8,411 nucleotides of DNA from Alistipes sp. (GTDB lineage Bacteria > Bacteroidota > Bacteroidia > Bacteroidales > Rikenellaceae): contig JAIEHQ010000069.1 in NCBI GenBank assembly GCA_029065825.1, forward strand, positions 1 to 8,411. The letters run 5' to 3'. Below the pieces are notes generated by a model. The model did no database searches and was not told the DNA's origin. It saw only the letters and a list, made by a program, of their open reading frames with translations. Shown here piece by piece: positions 1 through 5,826 of the stretch. How positions within the stretch are numbered: the first letter of the stretch is position 1; every line of letters begins with the position of its first letter. The translations under genes were made by a program, and so were the position numbers.

Positions 1-51
1 CGGGCCCCCCCCCCCCCTCCCCCCCCCCCCCCCCGCCCCGGGCGCCCCCCC
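1..51. other. C-homopolymer-like low-complexity tract at window edge
   Basis: About 43 of the first 52 bases are C, with scattered G and one T. Read in the frame of the following gene, the tract gives almost only proline. That does not fit the conserved GT4 sequence starting just after it (RYTFSGKYG). I infer a sequencing or assembly artefact, or collapsed low-quality contig end, rather than biology. Confidence 0.75.
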
Positions 52-1005
52 CGCTACACCTTCTCGGGCAAGTACGGAGCCAACCTCATGGAGGAGGTGG
101 CCCGCTACGCGATGGTGGCCGCCCAGGTGGCCCGCGACCTGGAAGGGCAGTTCGACGTGATCCACGCCCACGACTGGCTGACCTATTTCGCCGGCATCGC
201 CGCCAAGCGGGTTTCCGGCAAGCCGCTCGTGGTCCACATGCACGCCACCGAGTACGACCGCAGCGGCGAGAACGTGAACCGCCAGGTCTATGACATAGAG
301 AAAGCCGGCATGCAGGCCGCCGACCGGGTAATCGCCGTCTCGGACCTCACGCGCCGCATCGTGGTGGAGCGTTACGGGATCGAGGCGCGCAAGGTGGTCA
401 CGGTACACAATGCCGTGCGGTTCGGCACGAAGGAGGAGAAGGCTCCCGAGCGGAGCGTCGATGAGAAAATCGTCACCTTCCTGGGCCGTATTACCTACCA
501 GAAAGGTCCCGACTACTTCGTCGAGGCGGCGGCCAAGGTGCTCGCCCGCGTCCCGAACGTCCGCTTCGTAATGGCCGGCTCGGGCGATATGATGCAGCAC
601 GTGGTGCGTCGCGTCGCGCGTCTGGGCATCGCCGACCGTTTCCACTTCACGGGGTTCCTGCAGGGCGAGGAGGTGCAGCGCATGTTCCGCCTCTCGGATG
701 TCTATGTGATGCCCTCCGTCTCGGAGCCGTTCGGCATCTCGCCGCTCGAAGCGATGCGCTCGAGTGTGCCGGTCATCATCTCGCGCCAGAGCGGCGTGGC
801 CGAAGTGCTCGACTACGCCGTGAAGATCAACTACTGGGATGTCGATGCGCTGGCCGATGCCATCTACGGACTGATCTCCTACCCCGCCCTGGGACGCATG
901 TTCGCCACGAAGGGGCTCGAAGAGGTAAACGGACTCAAATGGAGCAGCGCGGCCGCCAAGATCAAGGCCGTCTATGAAGCGGCCGTCGCCGAAGCGGGCG
1001 ACTGA
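52..1005 (+). CDS. Glycosyltransferase family 4 (GT-B fold), glycogen/alpha-glucan type, 5' end missing
   Basis: This is the C-terminal 317 residues of a GT4 glycosyltransferase. Residue numbers here count from the Met at 88, which is internal: the frame is open upstream and reads RYTFSGKYGANL, matching the conserved YGxNL-x-EVxRYA segment of the family. Visible motifs are FDVIHAHDWLT (22-32, acceptor side of the N-terminal Rossmann domain), GRITYQKG (133-140, donor-site Arg/Lys) and the E-x7-E nucleotide-sugar motif EPFGISPLE (213-221). The true N-terminus, probably about 100 residues carrying the glycine-rich start of the fold, is lost in or before the C tract. Family members next to GH57 enzymes in Bacteroidetes are annotated as glycogen-synthase-like enzymes that transfer glucose from a sugar nucleotide. 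That assignment rests on context and similarity to memory. The gene is cytoplasmic and ends 116 bp before the GH57 gene, probably in the same transcript. Confidence 0.9.
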   Translation, partial: RYTFSGKYGANLMEEVARYAMVAAQVARDLEGQFDVIHAHDWLTYFAGIAAKRVSGKPLVVHMHATEYDRSGENVNRQVYDIEKAGMQAADRVIAVSDLTRRIVVERYGIEARKVVTVHNAVRFGTKEEKAPERSVDEKIVTFLGRITYQKGPDYFVEAAAKVLARVPNVRFVMAGSGDMMQHVVRRVARLGIADRFHFTGFLQGEEVQRMFRLSDVYVMPSVSEPFGISPLEAMRSSVPVIISRQSGVAEVLDYAVKINYWDVDALADAIYGLISYPALGRMFATKGLEEVNGLKWSSAAAKIKAVYEAAVAEAGD

Positions 1006-1121
1006 CCGACCGCCGCAGCCCCGCAAGGCGGAGACGGATACCGCCAATTTCTCGAAAGGAGCCGGCCACGCTGCGACGCGAACCGATGCCCCCAAAACGG
1101 ATGTGATAAAAAATTACGGAT

Positions 1122-2363
1122 ATGAAGACGATTTGTTTCTATTTTCAGGTGCATCAACCCCGACGGCTGAAGCGCTACCGGTTCTTCGACATGGGCCAGG
1201 ACCACAACTACCTGGACGAACTGTCGAACCGGTCGATCATGCAACAGGTGGCACGCCGCTGCTATCTCCCGATGAACAACCTGCTGCTCCACATGATTCG
1301 GGAGAGCGAAGGACGCTTCCGCTGCACTTTCTCGATCACGGGTTCGGCCGTCGAGCAGATGCGGCTCTATGCCCCCGAGGTACTCGAATCGTTCCGTAAC
1401 CTGGCCCGCACGGGGTGCGTCGAGTTTCTGGGCGAGACCTATTCCCACTCGCTCGCGTCGCTCGCATCGAAAGAGGATTTCGAGCAGCAGGTGGCGCTCC
1501 ACACCCGCCTGATGCAGGAGGAGTTCGGCGTGACGCCCACCGCATTCCGCAATACCGAGCTGATCTACTCCGACCGCATCGGTGCCGACGTGGCCGAGAT
1601 GGGCTTCCGGACGATGCTGGCCGAAGGCGCCCGCCACGTCATGGGCTGGAAGTCGCCCGACTTCGTCTATGCCAACCCCCTCGACCAGCGGCTGCGTCTG
1701 CTGCTGCGCAACTACAAGCTCTCGGACGACATCGCCTTCCGCTTCTCGAACCGGGAGTGGGACCAGTGGCCCCTGACGGCCGACAAGTATGCCGGCTGGC
1801 TCGCCGACGGGGAGCAGCAGGGCGAGGTCATCAACCTTTTCATGGATTACGAGACCTTCGGCGAGCACCAGCACGCCGACACGGGCATCTTCGACTTCAT
1901 GAAGGCGCTCGTCCCGGCCGTCCTCGCACACGGGGAGCTGCAATTCGCGACGGTCAGCGAGGCGGCCGAGGCCCATCGGCCCGTCGCCGTGCTCCACTCC
2001 CCCCACGTCATGTCGTGGGCCGACGAGGAGCGCGACGTGACGGCCTGGCTCGGCAACGAGATGCAGAACGAGGCCTTCTCGAAGCTCTACGCCCTGCGGC
2101 CGCTGCTCCGACAGCTCGGCAGCTCCGACTTCGACCACGTGTGGAACTTCATGCAGACCTCCGACCACTTCTATTACATGGCGACCAAATGGCTCTCCGA
2201 CGGCGATGTGCATGCCTATTTCAACCCCTACGAATCGTCCTACGACGCTTTCATCAACTACATGAACGTGCTCTCCGATTTCGAGATCGAACTGCGCCGC
2301 GCCGCTGCGGCGCGCTGCCCCGAAGCAGGCCGAGGGGAGCCGGTTCCGGCCGAGTGCGCATAG
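1122..2363 (+). CDS. Glycoside hydrolase family 57 (alpha-amylase / 4-alpha-glucanotransferase type)
   Basis: A 413-residue GH57 enzyme, acting on alpha-1,4-glucans in the cytoplasm (no signal peptide). GH57 landmarks are in order: HQP (11-13, conserved region 1), GETYSHS (104-110, region 2), FRNTELIY with E146 as likely nucleophile (region 3), FMDYETFGEHQ with D242 as likely acid/base (region 4), and SDHFYYMATKW (347-357) near the C-terminal end of the catalytic part. The last 20 or so residues are Ala/Arg/Pro-rich and look non-conserved. The start is well bounded: in-frame TGA TAA at 1104-1109 precede the first ATG. No Shine-Dalgarno sequence is seen, only an A-rich leader, as is common in Bacteroidetes. 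It follows the GT4 gene, the usual pairing in the Bacteroidetes glycogen/alpha-glucan cluster. Whether it hydrolyses, transfers or branches glucan cannot be told from sequence alone. Confidence 0.93.
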   Translation: MKTICFYFQVHQPRRLKRYRFFDMGQDHNYLDELSNRSIMQQVARRCYLPMNNLLLHMIRESEGRFRCTFSITGSAVEQMRLYAPEVLESFRNLARTGCVEFLGETYSHSLASLASKEDFEQQVALHTRLMQEEFGVTPTAFRNTELIYSDRIGADVAEMGFRTMLAEGARHVMGWKSPDFVYANPLDQRLRLLLRNYKLSDDIAFRFSNREWDQWPLTADKYAGWLADGEQQGEVINLFMDYETFGEHQHADTGIFDFMKALVPAVLAHGELQFATVSEAAEAHRPVAVLHSPHVMSWADEERDVTAWLGNEMQNEAFSKLYALRPLLRQLGSSDFDHVWNFMQTSDHFYYMATKWLSDGDVHAYFNPYESSYDAFINYMNVLSDFEIELRRAAAARCPEAGRGEPVPAECA

Positions 2364-2376
2364 TCCGCACCCCGAA

Positions 2377-2430
2377 AGAGGACAAAAAAACCGCCCGTAC
2401 GGCTCGATCGTACGGGCGGTTTTTTCCTCT
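2377..2430. terminator. Bidirectional intrinsic terminator between convergent operons
   Basis: CCGCCCGTACG (2391-2401), a 7-nt loop (2402-2408) and CGTACGGGCGG (2409-2419) form a perfect 11-bp GC-rich stem. It is flanked by A7 (2384-2390) and T6 (2420-2425), so either strand gives a hairpin followed by a U run. Pairing can extend further through AGAGG (2377-2381) with CCTCT (2426-2430). It lies 13 bp after the GH57 stop and 8 bp before the stop of the opposing AraC gene, so it probably ends both transcripts. Confidence 0.95.
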
Positions 2431-2438
2431 CGCGACGG

Positions 2439-3323
2439 TCAGTCGCCCCGGCGCTTGAAGCGCGAAGGGCTATAGCCGGTGTGCTGCTTGAAGTATTTGC
2501 CGAAAAAGGATTGCGACGAGAAGTTCAGCGCATAGGCGATCTCCTGAATGCTCATGCCCGAATAGCGCAGCAGGCTTTTGGCTTCGAGCACGACCGACTC
2601 GTCGATCCAGCAGGCGGCCGTCTTGCCGCTGACGTTCTTGGCGACGGTCGAGAGGTATTTGGGGGTAATATTGAGCATGCGGGCATAAAAGGCGACGTTG
2701 CGCTCCTGCTTGCGGTACTGTTCGAGCAGGTGCATGAACTCGCCGAAGATCACTTCGCCGCGCCCCTGCTTGACGGTCTGCTTGCGGTCGCGCATGTTCA
2801 GCTCGACGATCAGGTAGAAGATCGCCGTGAACTGCGAGCGGATGATCTCCCCGCGATAACGCTCCTTGTCGCTGCGCAGGATGGTCTTGATGAACTGGAA
2901 TCCCTGCCGGATCTCCTGCGTGTCCTGCGGCGAGATCTTCAGGCAGGGCTGCTTGCCCAGCCGCATGTAAACCGGCAGCGAGGCCGAAAGGTCGATCTGG
3001 ATCTCCCGCAGGAAAGCCTGCGAGCAGGCGAACAGGAAGGCCGTCGCATCCTCCGTGCTGGAGACGATGCGAAGCACCTGCCCGGGACTGACGAAGACGA
3101 TCGTATCGCCGCCCGCTTCGTATTCGGTCGCGTCGATCGACAGACGAACCGTCCCGCCGACCACGATGATCGCCGAAAAGCCGGAGTGCTGGGCCGGCAT
3201 CGCGTCGTGCAGGTCGAACGAGGCGATCAGCAGATCGTCGGCCAGGTAGCAGACATCCTTCATCTCCTGGCGCAGACGCGCGATGGACAGCTCGCGCGGC
3301 GGTGTCATCGGCTCCGTCCCCAT
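2439..3323 (-). CDS. AraC-family transcriptional regulator
   Basis: A 294-residue one-component regulator. The N-terminal half (about 45-105) looks like a cupin-type sensor (SAIIVVGGTVRLSI, then DTIVFVSPGQVLRI). The C-terminal AraC/XylS DNA-binding domain (about 195-292) has two helix-turn-helix units: VAFYARMLNITPKYLSTVAK (210-229) and SIQEIAYALNFSSQSFFGKY (258-277), ending in the family signature HTGYSPSRFK. The start is uncertain. The ATG at 3323 overlaps the upstream lipid-kinase gene by 19 bp and has no visible ribosome site. An ATG at 3308 gives an ATGA overlap (3305-3308) with the kinase stop and has GGAG 3 nt upstream, so the true protein may be 289 residues. Either way it is likely translationally coupled to the kinase and is the last gene of the apbE-kinase operon. 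Ligand and targets are unknown; autoregulation of the operon is a guess. Confidence 0.92.
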   Translation of the reverse strand: MGTEPMTPPRELSIARLRQEMKDVCYLADDLLIASFDLHDAMPAQHSGFSAIIVVGGTVRLSIDATEYEAGGDTIVFVSPGQVLRIVSSTEDATAFLFACSQAFLREIQIDLSASLPVYMRLGKQPCLKISPQDTQEIRQGFQFIKTILRSDKERYRGEIIRSQFTAIFYLIVELNMRDRKQTVKQGRGEVIFGEFMHLLEQYRKQERNVAFYARMLNITPKYLSTVAKNVSGKTAACWIDESVVLEAKSLLRYSGMSIQEIAYALNFSSQSFFGKYFKQHTGYSPSRFKRRGD

Positions 3324-4246
3324 AGGAGTTTGCTCATCAGATTTCCGAAAACCGTTACCCGCGAGATCTTCTCATCCGCCCCGCAGCGCGGGCAGAGCAC
3401 CCGCAGCCCCCCGGGCAGGCATTCGATATGAAGCGGAAAGTCGGCCCCTTTCTGCCCATCGACATCGGTCGGTTCGTTGATCGGCGAGGTAATGTCGATG
3501 GTCCGGGCGCGAAAATGCTTGACCTGTTTCGGCCGCCCGCCCGCCAGGTGGCGCACCATCGCCACGAACGACACCAGCAGATTGCTCCGCCGCAGCAGCA
3601 GGCAGTCGAACATGCCGTCGTGGATGCTCGAAGTAGGGGCTATATGAAACCTTCCGGCCGTCTCTCCATTGAAGATCAGCGCGATGAGCGAGTCGAAGCC
3701 GAAAGCCTCGCCGTCGGCGAGAATCTGCAGCGGCACGCCGTGCACCGAACGGAACTCCTTGACCCCTTCGATCAGGTAGGCCAGCTTGCCGATGCGGTGC
3801 TTGAGCCGGTCGGGAGTCCGCTGCGAGGTGGTGGTGAAGATGCCGAAGCTGAAAACATTGACGAAGTAGATACCGTTCACCCGCCCGCAATCGACCCGCT
3901 GCGGGGCACCCTGGAGAATCTGCGTGGCCGCCTTCACGGGATCTTTCGCCATCCCGAGCGCTCCGGCGAAATCGTTGGCCGTGCCGGCGGGAATTACCCC
4001 CAGCAGCAGGTCCAGCCCCGCCTCCTTCATGCGGTTTACCACGTAGTTGATCGTGCCGTCGCCGCCGGCCACGACGACCAGATCGACCGCTTCGCACCCC
4101 GCGAAAGGATTCCGTCCGAAGTCGATCGGGCTGGCCACGAACCGATAGCCCGCACCGCGGAAGAGTGCGTCGATCCGGGGCAGGCATCGCTCGATGCGCC
4201 CCTTGCCCGATTGGGGATTGAAAAGAAAGAGAGCTTGCTTCATCAT
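3305..4246 (-). CDS. Diacylglycerol kinase family (YegS/DgkB-like) lipid kinase
   Basis: A 313-residue soluble lipid kinase of the DAGK catalytic family, which phosphorylates diacylglycerol or a related lipid with ATP at the membrane. Visible motifs are FNPQSGKG (9-16, start of the nucleotide-binding domain), VVAGGDGTIN (58-67) and IPAGTANDFA (85-94). The second domain carries NGETAGRFHIAPTSSIHDG (193-211), typical of the family. The late motif reads DVDGQKG (261-267), whereas family members usually have DGE there. The codon is CAG, so the glutamate that acts as catalytic base in characterised relatives is replaced by glutamine. The C-terminus has an extra CPRC pair (285-288). No membrane segments are evident, so this is not the small integral DgkA type. 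It starts 13 bp after the apbE stop and its end overlaps the AraC gene. An adjacent ATG at 4243 is an equally possible start. The natural lipid substrate cannot be assigned. Confidence 0.92.
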   Translation of the reverse strand: MMKQALFLFNPQSGKGRIERCLPRIDALFRGAGYRFVASPIDFGRNPFAGCEAVDLVVVAGGDGTINYVVNRMKEAGLDLLLGVIPAGTANDFAGALGMAKDPVKAATQILQGAPQRVDCGRVNGIYFVNVFSFGIFTTTSQRTPDRLKHRIGKLAYLIEGVKEFRSVHGVPLQILADGEAFGFDSLIALIFNGETAGRFHIAPTSSIHDGMFDCLLLRRSNLLVSFVAMVRHLAGGRPKQVKHFRARTIDITSPINEPTDVDGQKGADFPLHIECLPGGLRVLCPRCGADEKISRVTVFGNLMSKLLWGRSR

Positions 4247-4259
4247 GTTCTCAGGTATC

Positions 4260-5276
4260 TTAATGCTCCTCCGACGCCATCATCATGCGCCGCATGGCCG
4301 GCGAGCAGTAGGTTTCGTAGCCGCCCCGCCCGTCGTCGAGGATGAAATAGACGCGGGCCTCGGCGCACCGCTCCGCCAGCGCGATCGCGGCATCGGCCCC
4401 CAGACTCATATACATGGTGGCCAGCGCATCGGCCTCGGCGCAGCTCTCGGCCGCGACGGTGGCCGACAACAGCCGCGAAAGGGCGCTGCGGCCCGTGATC
4501 GGGTCGATCGTATGGGCCACCTTGTTGCCCTCGGCATCGAGGTAGAAGCGGCGGTAGTTGCCCGAAGTGGCGAGAGCGCCCCCGCTCATCCGCACGCGGG
4601 CGGTCAGGAAATCGCCCTCCGTACAGTTGCCGTCGAAGGGCGTCTCGATCCCGATGCGCCACGGCCCGCCTTGCGGATTGACCCCCTTGCAGCGGCATTC
4701 GCCGCCGATATCGACCAGGTAGTTGCGCGCCCCGAGGCGCTCCATGAGTTCGGCCGCCAGATCGACCGTATAACCCTTGGCGATCGAGTTGAGATCGATC
4801 CGGATGCGGGGATCCTCCTTCACGAGCCGCCCTCCGTCGAAACCGATGCGGCGGTAGCCGACGAACTGCAGGATCGAATCCGTATCGGGCCGGAGGGAGG
4901 GATCGTGTCCGGCGAAGCCCCAGGCCTCGACCAGCGGTCCCACCGTCACGTCGTAGCGTCCTCCGCTCAGACGGCTGATGCGTTCGGCAAGCCGGAGGTT
5001 GTGCAGAATATGGCGGTCGAGCGAATCGGTCCGGTTGTCGTTCAACCGGCTCAGGAGCGACTCCGGATCGAAGATCGACATCGAGGCTTTGGCCTCGCGG
5101 TCCAGCTCCATGAGCGCCCCGAAAAGCTCCGGGGCCGAGCAGCGGACATCGCCCGTCGCGACGAAGGTCGTGCCCAGCATCGGCCCGTTGGCGGTCACGT
5201 ACCGCGCATCGCGCCCGCATCCCGCCGCGAAGCCCAGCAGGACGATGATGCAGAGCGATATGATCCGTCCGTTCAT
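4260..5276 (-). CDS. apbE: FAD:protein FMN transferase (ApbE family), lipoprotein
   Basis: A 338-residue ApbE/Ftp-type enzyme, which transfers FMN from FAD onto a Ser/Thr of target flavoproteins outside the cytoplasm, typically in NQR or RNF complexes, using Mg2+. The N-terminus is a lipoprotein signal (MNGRIISLCIIVLLGFAAGC) with likely lipidated C20. Family motifs are PMLGTTF (32-38), DLNSIAKGYTVD (161-172), VDIGGECRCKG (188-198), TSGNYRRF (237-244), HTIDPITGRS (255-264, the H-x3-DPxTG signature) and ESCAEADALATM (277-288, metal-site region). The frame is open upstream to an ATG at 5405, but I chose 5276. It has GGAG just upstream, a proper signal peptide, and lies about 25 bp downstream of a clear promoter that the longer form would place inside the gene. 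It is the first gene of a three-gene minus-strand operon. No obvious FMN-acceptor protein is encoded in the window. Confidence 0.95.
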   Translation of the reverse strand: MNGRIISLCIIVLLGFAAGCGRDARYVTANGPMLGTTFVATGDVRCSAPELFGALMELDREAKASMSIFDPESLLSRLNDNRTDSLDRHILHNLRLAERISRLSGGRYDVTVGPLVEAWGFAGHDPSLRPDTDSILQFVGYRRIGFDGGRLVKEDPRIRIDLNSIAKGYTVDLAAELMERLGARNYLVDIGGECRCKGVNPQGGPWRIGIETPFDGNCTEGDFLTARVRMSGGALATSGNYRRFYLDAEGNKVAHTIDPITGRSALSRLLSATVAAESCAEADALATMYMSLGADAAIALAERCAEARVYFILDDGRGGYETYCSPAMRRMMMASEEH

Positions 5277-5300
5277 TTTCTCCGATTTTCGTTCTTCGTG

Positions 5301-5332
5301 CAAAAATAGCGTTTTCGGCGAAGTTTCCCAAA
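5301..5332 (-). promoter_or_regulatory. Bacteroidetes-type promoter for the apbE-lipid kinase-araC operon
   Basis: On the minus strand, TTTG (5332-5329) is followed after exactly 20 bp by TATTTTTG (5308-5301). This matches the Bacteroidetes primary sigma consensus of a -33 TTTG and a -7 TAnnTTTG. Transcription would start near 5296, leaving a leader of about 20 nt before the apbE ATG at 5276. Confidence 0.8.
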
Positions 5333-5367
5333 AAAGAGTCCGTCCGCGCAAAAAATCCCCTGTCCGG

Positions 5368-5399
5368 ATTGGGAATTGCGAATTAAGTTCGTACCTTTG
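5368..5399 (+). promoter_or_regulatory. Bacteroidetes-type promoter for rpsO (and probably pnp)
   Basis: ATTG (5368-5371) is followed after 20 bp by TACCTTTG (5392-5399), a full match to the -7 TAnnTTTG element and a 3/4 match to the -33 TTTG. Transcription should start near 5405, giving a leader of about 65 nt before rpsO. It is divergent from the apbE promoter, with 35 bp between the two -33 elements. Confidence 0.85.
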
Positions 5400-5460
5400 C
5401 GCCACGCTCTGGCGTTATTCACGGTAAGGGGGATGCGTCGTAGAGTGGAACTGAATAAAC
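5400..5460 (+). promoter_or_regulatory. Possible structured rpsO leader
   Basis: Two pairings are visible before rpsO. CGCCA (5400-5404) and TGGCG (5410-5414) make a 5-bp hairpin with a 5-nt loop, though it spans the predicted start of transcription and so may be a DNA inverted repeat rather than RNA. TTATTCA (5415-5421) pairs perfectly with TGAATAA (5452-5458), enclosing a G-rich segment; one more G-C pair (5414/5460) forms across a bulged A. The helix ends 9 nt before the ATG. S15 represses its own translation through leader RNA in several bacteria, so a similar role is plausible here but unproven. Confidence 0.35.
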
Positions 5461-5469
5461 TTTAATACA

Positions 5470-5742
5470 ATGGGTTATTTATCAGCTGAAAAAAAGCAGG
5501 AGCTTTTCGGTACGTACGGAAAGTCCAACACCGACACCGGCTCGCCTGAGAGCCAGATCGCGCTGTTCTCGTTCCGTATCAACCACCTTACGGATCATCT
5601 TCGCCGCAACAAGCACGACTTCGGCACGCAGCGTTCGCTGCTGCGTCTGGTCGGCAAGCGCCGCCAGCTGCTGGAGTATCTGAAAGAGGTCGATATCGAG
5701 CGCTACCGCGCCATCATCAAGACGCTCAATCTCCGCAAGTAG
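5470..5742 (+). CDS. rpsO: 30S ribosomal protein S15
   Basis: A 90-residue S15, almost the same length as the 89-residue E. coli protein. S15 is a primary 16S rRNA-binding protein of the small-subunit platform; it binds the central domain and helps form an intersubunit bridge. The sequence has the family landmarks NTDTGSPESQIALFS (20-34), HLTDHLRRNKHDFGTQRSLL (39-58), GKRRQLLEYL (62-71) and the terminal LNLRK. The ATG at 5470 follows an AT-rich stretch (CTTTAATACA) with no Shine-Dalgarno sequence, normal for Bacteroidetes. It has its own strong promoter upstream and is followed by a hairpin and then pnp, the gene order also known from E. coli and many other bacteria. Confidence 0.99.
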   Translation: MGYLSAEKKQELFGTYGKSNTDTGSPESQIALFSFRINHLTDHLRRNKHDFGTQRSLLRLVGKRRQLLEYLKEVDIERYRAIIKTLNLRK

Positions 5743-5756
5743 TCGCGAAGGAGGAA

Positions 5757-5794
5757 AAAATGGGGCTGACCAAGCGATTTGGCCGCCCCATTTT
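5757..5794 (+). terminator. rpsO-pnp intergenic hairpin (partial terminator or processing site)
   Basis: AAAATGGGGC (5757-5766) pairs perfectly over 10 bp with GCCCCATTTT (5785-5794). Inside, a 3x2 internal loop leads to CCAA/TTGG (5770-5773/5779-5782) and a 5-nt loop. Only four T follow the GC part, and they are paired, so this may be a leaky terminator. I see no convincing promoter between it and pnp, so pnp probably depends on read-through. In E. coli a comparable position holds a terminator and an RNase III-cleaved hairpin used in PNPase autoregulation. Confidence 0.65.
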
Positions 5795-5826
5795 ACCATA
5801 TCGGAAACACATTTGACGAAATAATC

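Noticed and set aside
1010..1031. CCGCC/GGCGG hairpin after the GT4 stop
   Set aside because: Only 5 bp with a 12-nt loop and no T run, easily expected by chance in GC-rich DNA.
974..1399. A 141-codon plus-strand frame bridging the GT4-GH57 gap
   Set aside because: It overlaps the end of GT4 and the start of GH57 in another frame, and its product is a basic low-complexity sequence with no motif.
972..2213. A 413-codon open frame antisense to the GH57 gene
   Set aside because: Same codon-bias shadow effect; the sense strand carries all GH57 motifs and the antisense product shows no family pattern.
5277..5405. N-terminal extension of ApbE to an ATG at 5405
   Set aside because: It would place the clear minus-strand promoter (5301-5332) inside the gene and bury the lipoprotein signal 43 residues in; the ATG at 5276 has GGAG upstream.
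5808..5815. CACATTTG as a -7 element for a pnp-specific promoter
   Set aside because: The first base mismatches TAnnTTTG, no TTG/TTTG lies 19-21 bp upstream, and the start of transcription would fall within a few bases of the ATG.
5779..5826. PNPase start at TTG 5779
   Set aside because: It lies within the intergenic hairpin, and PNPase homology begins at the ATG at 5827 (MEEKKLYN).
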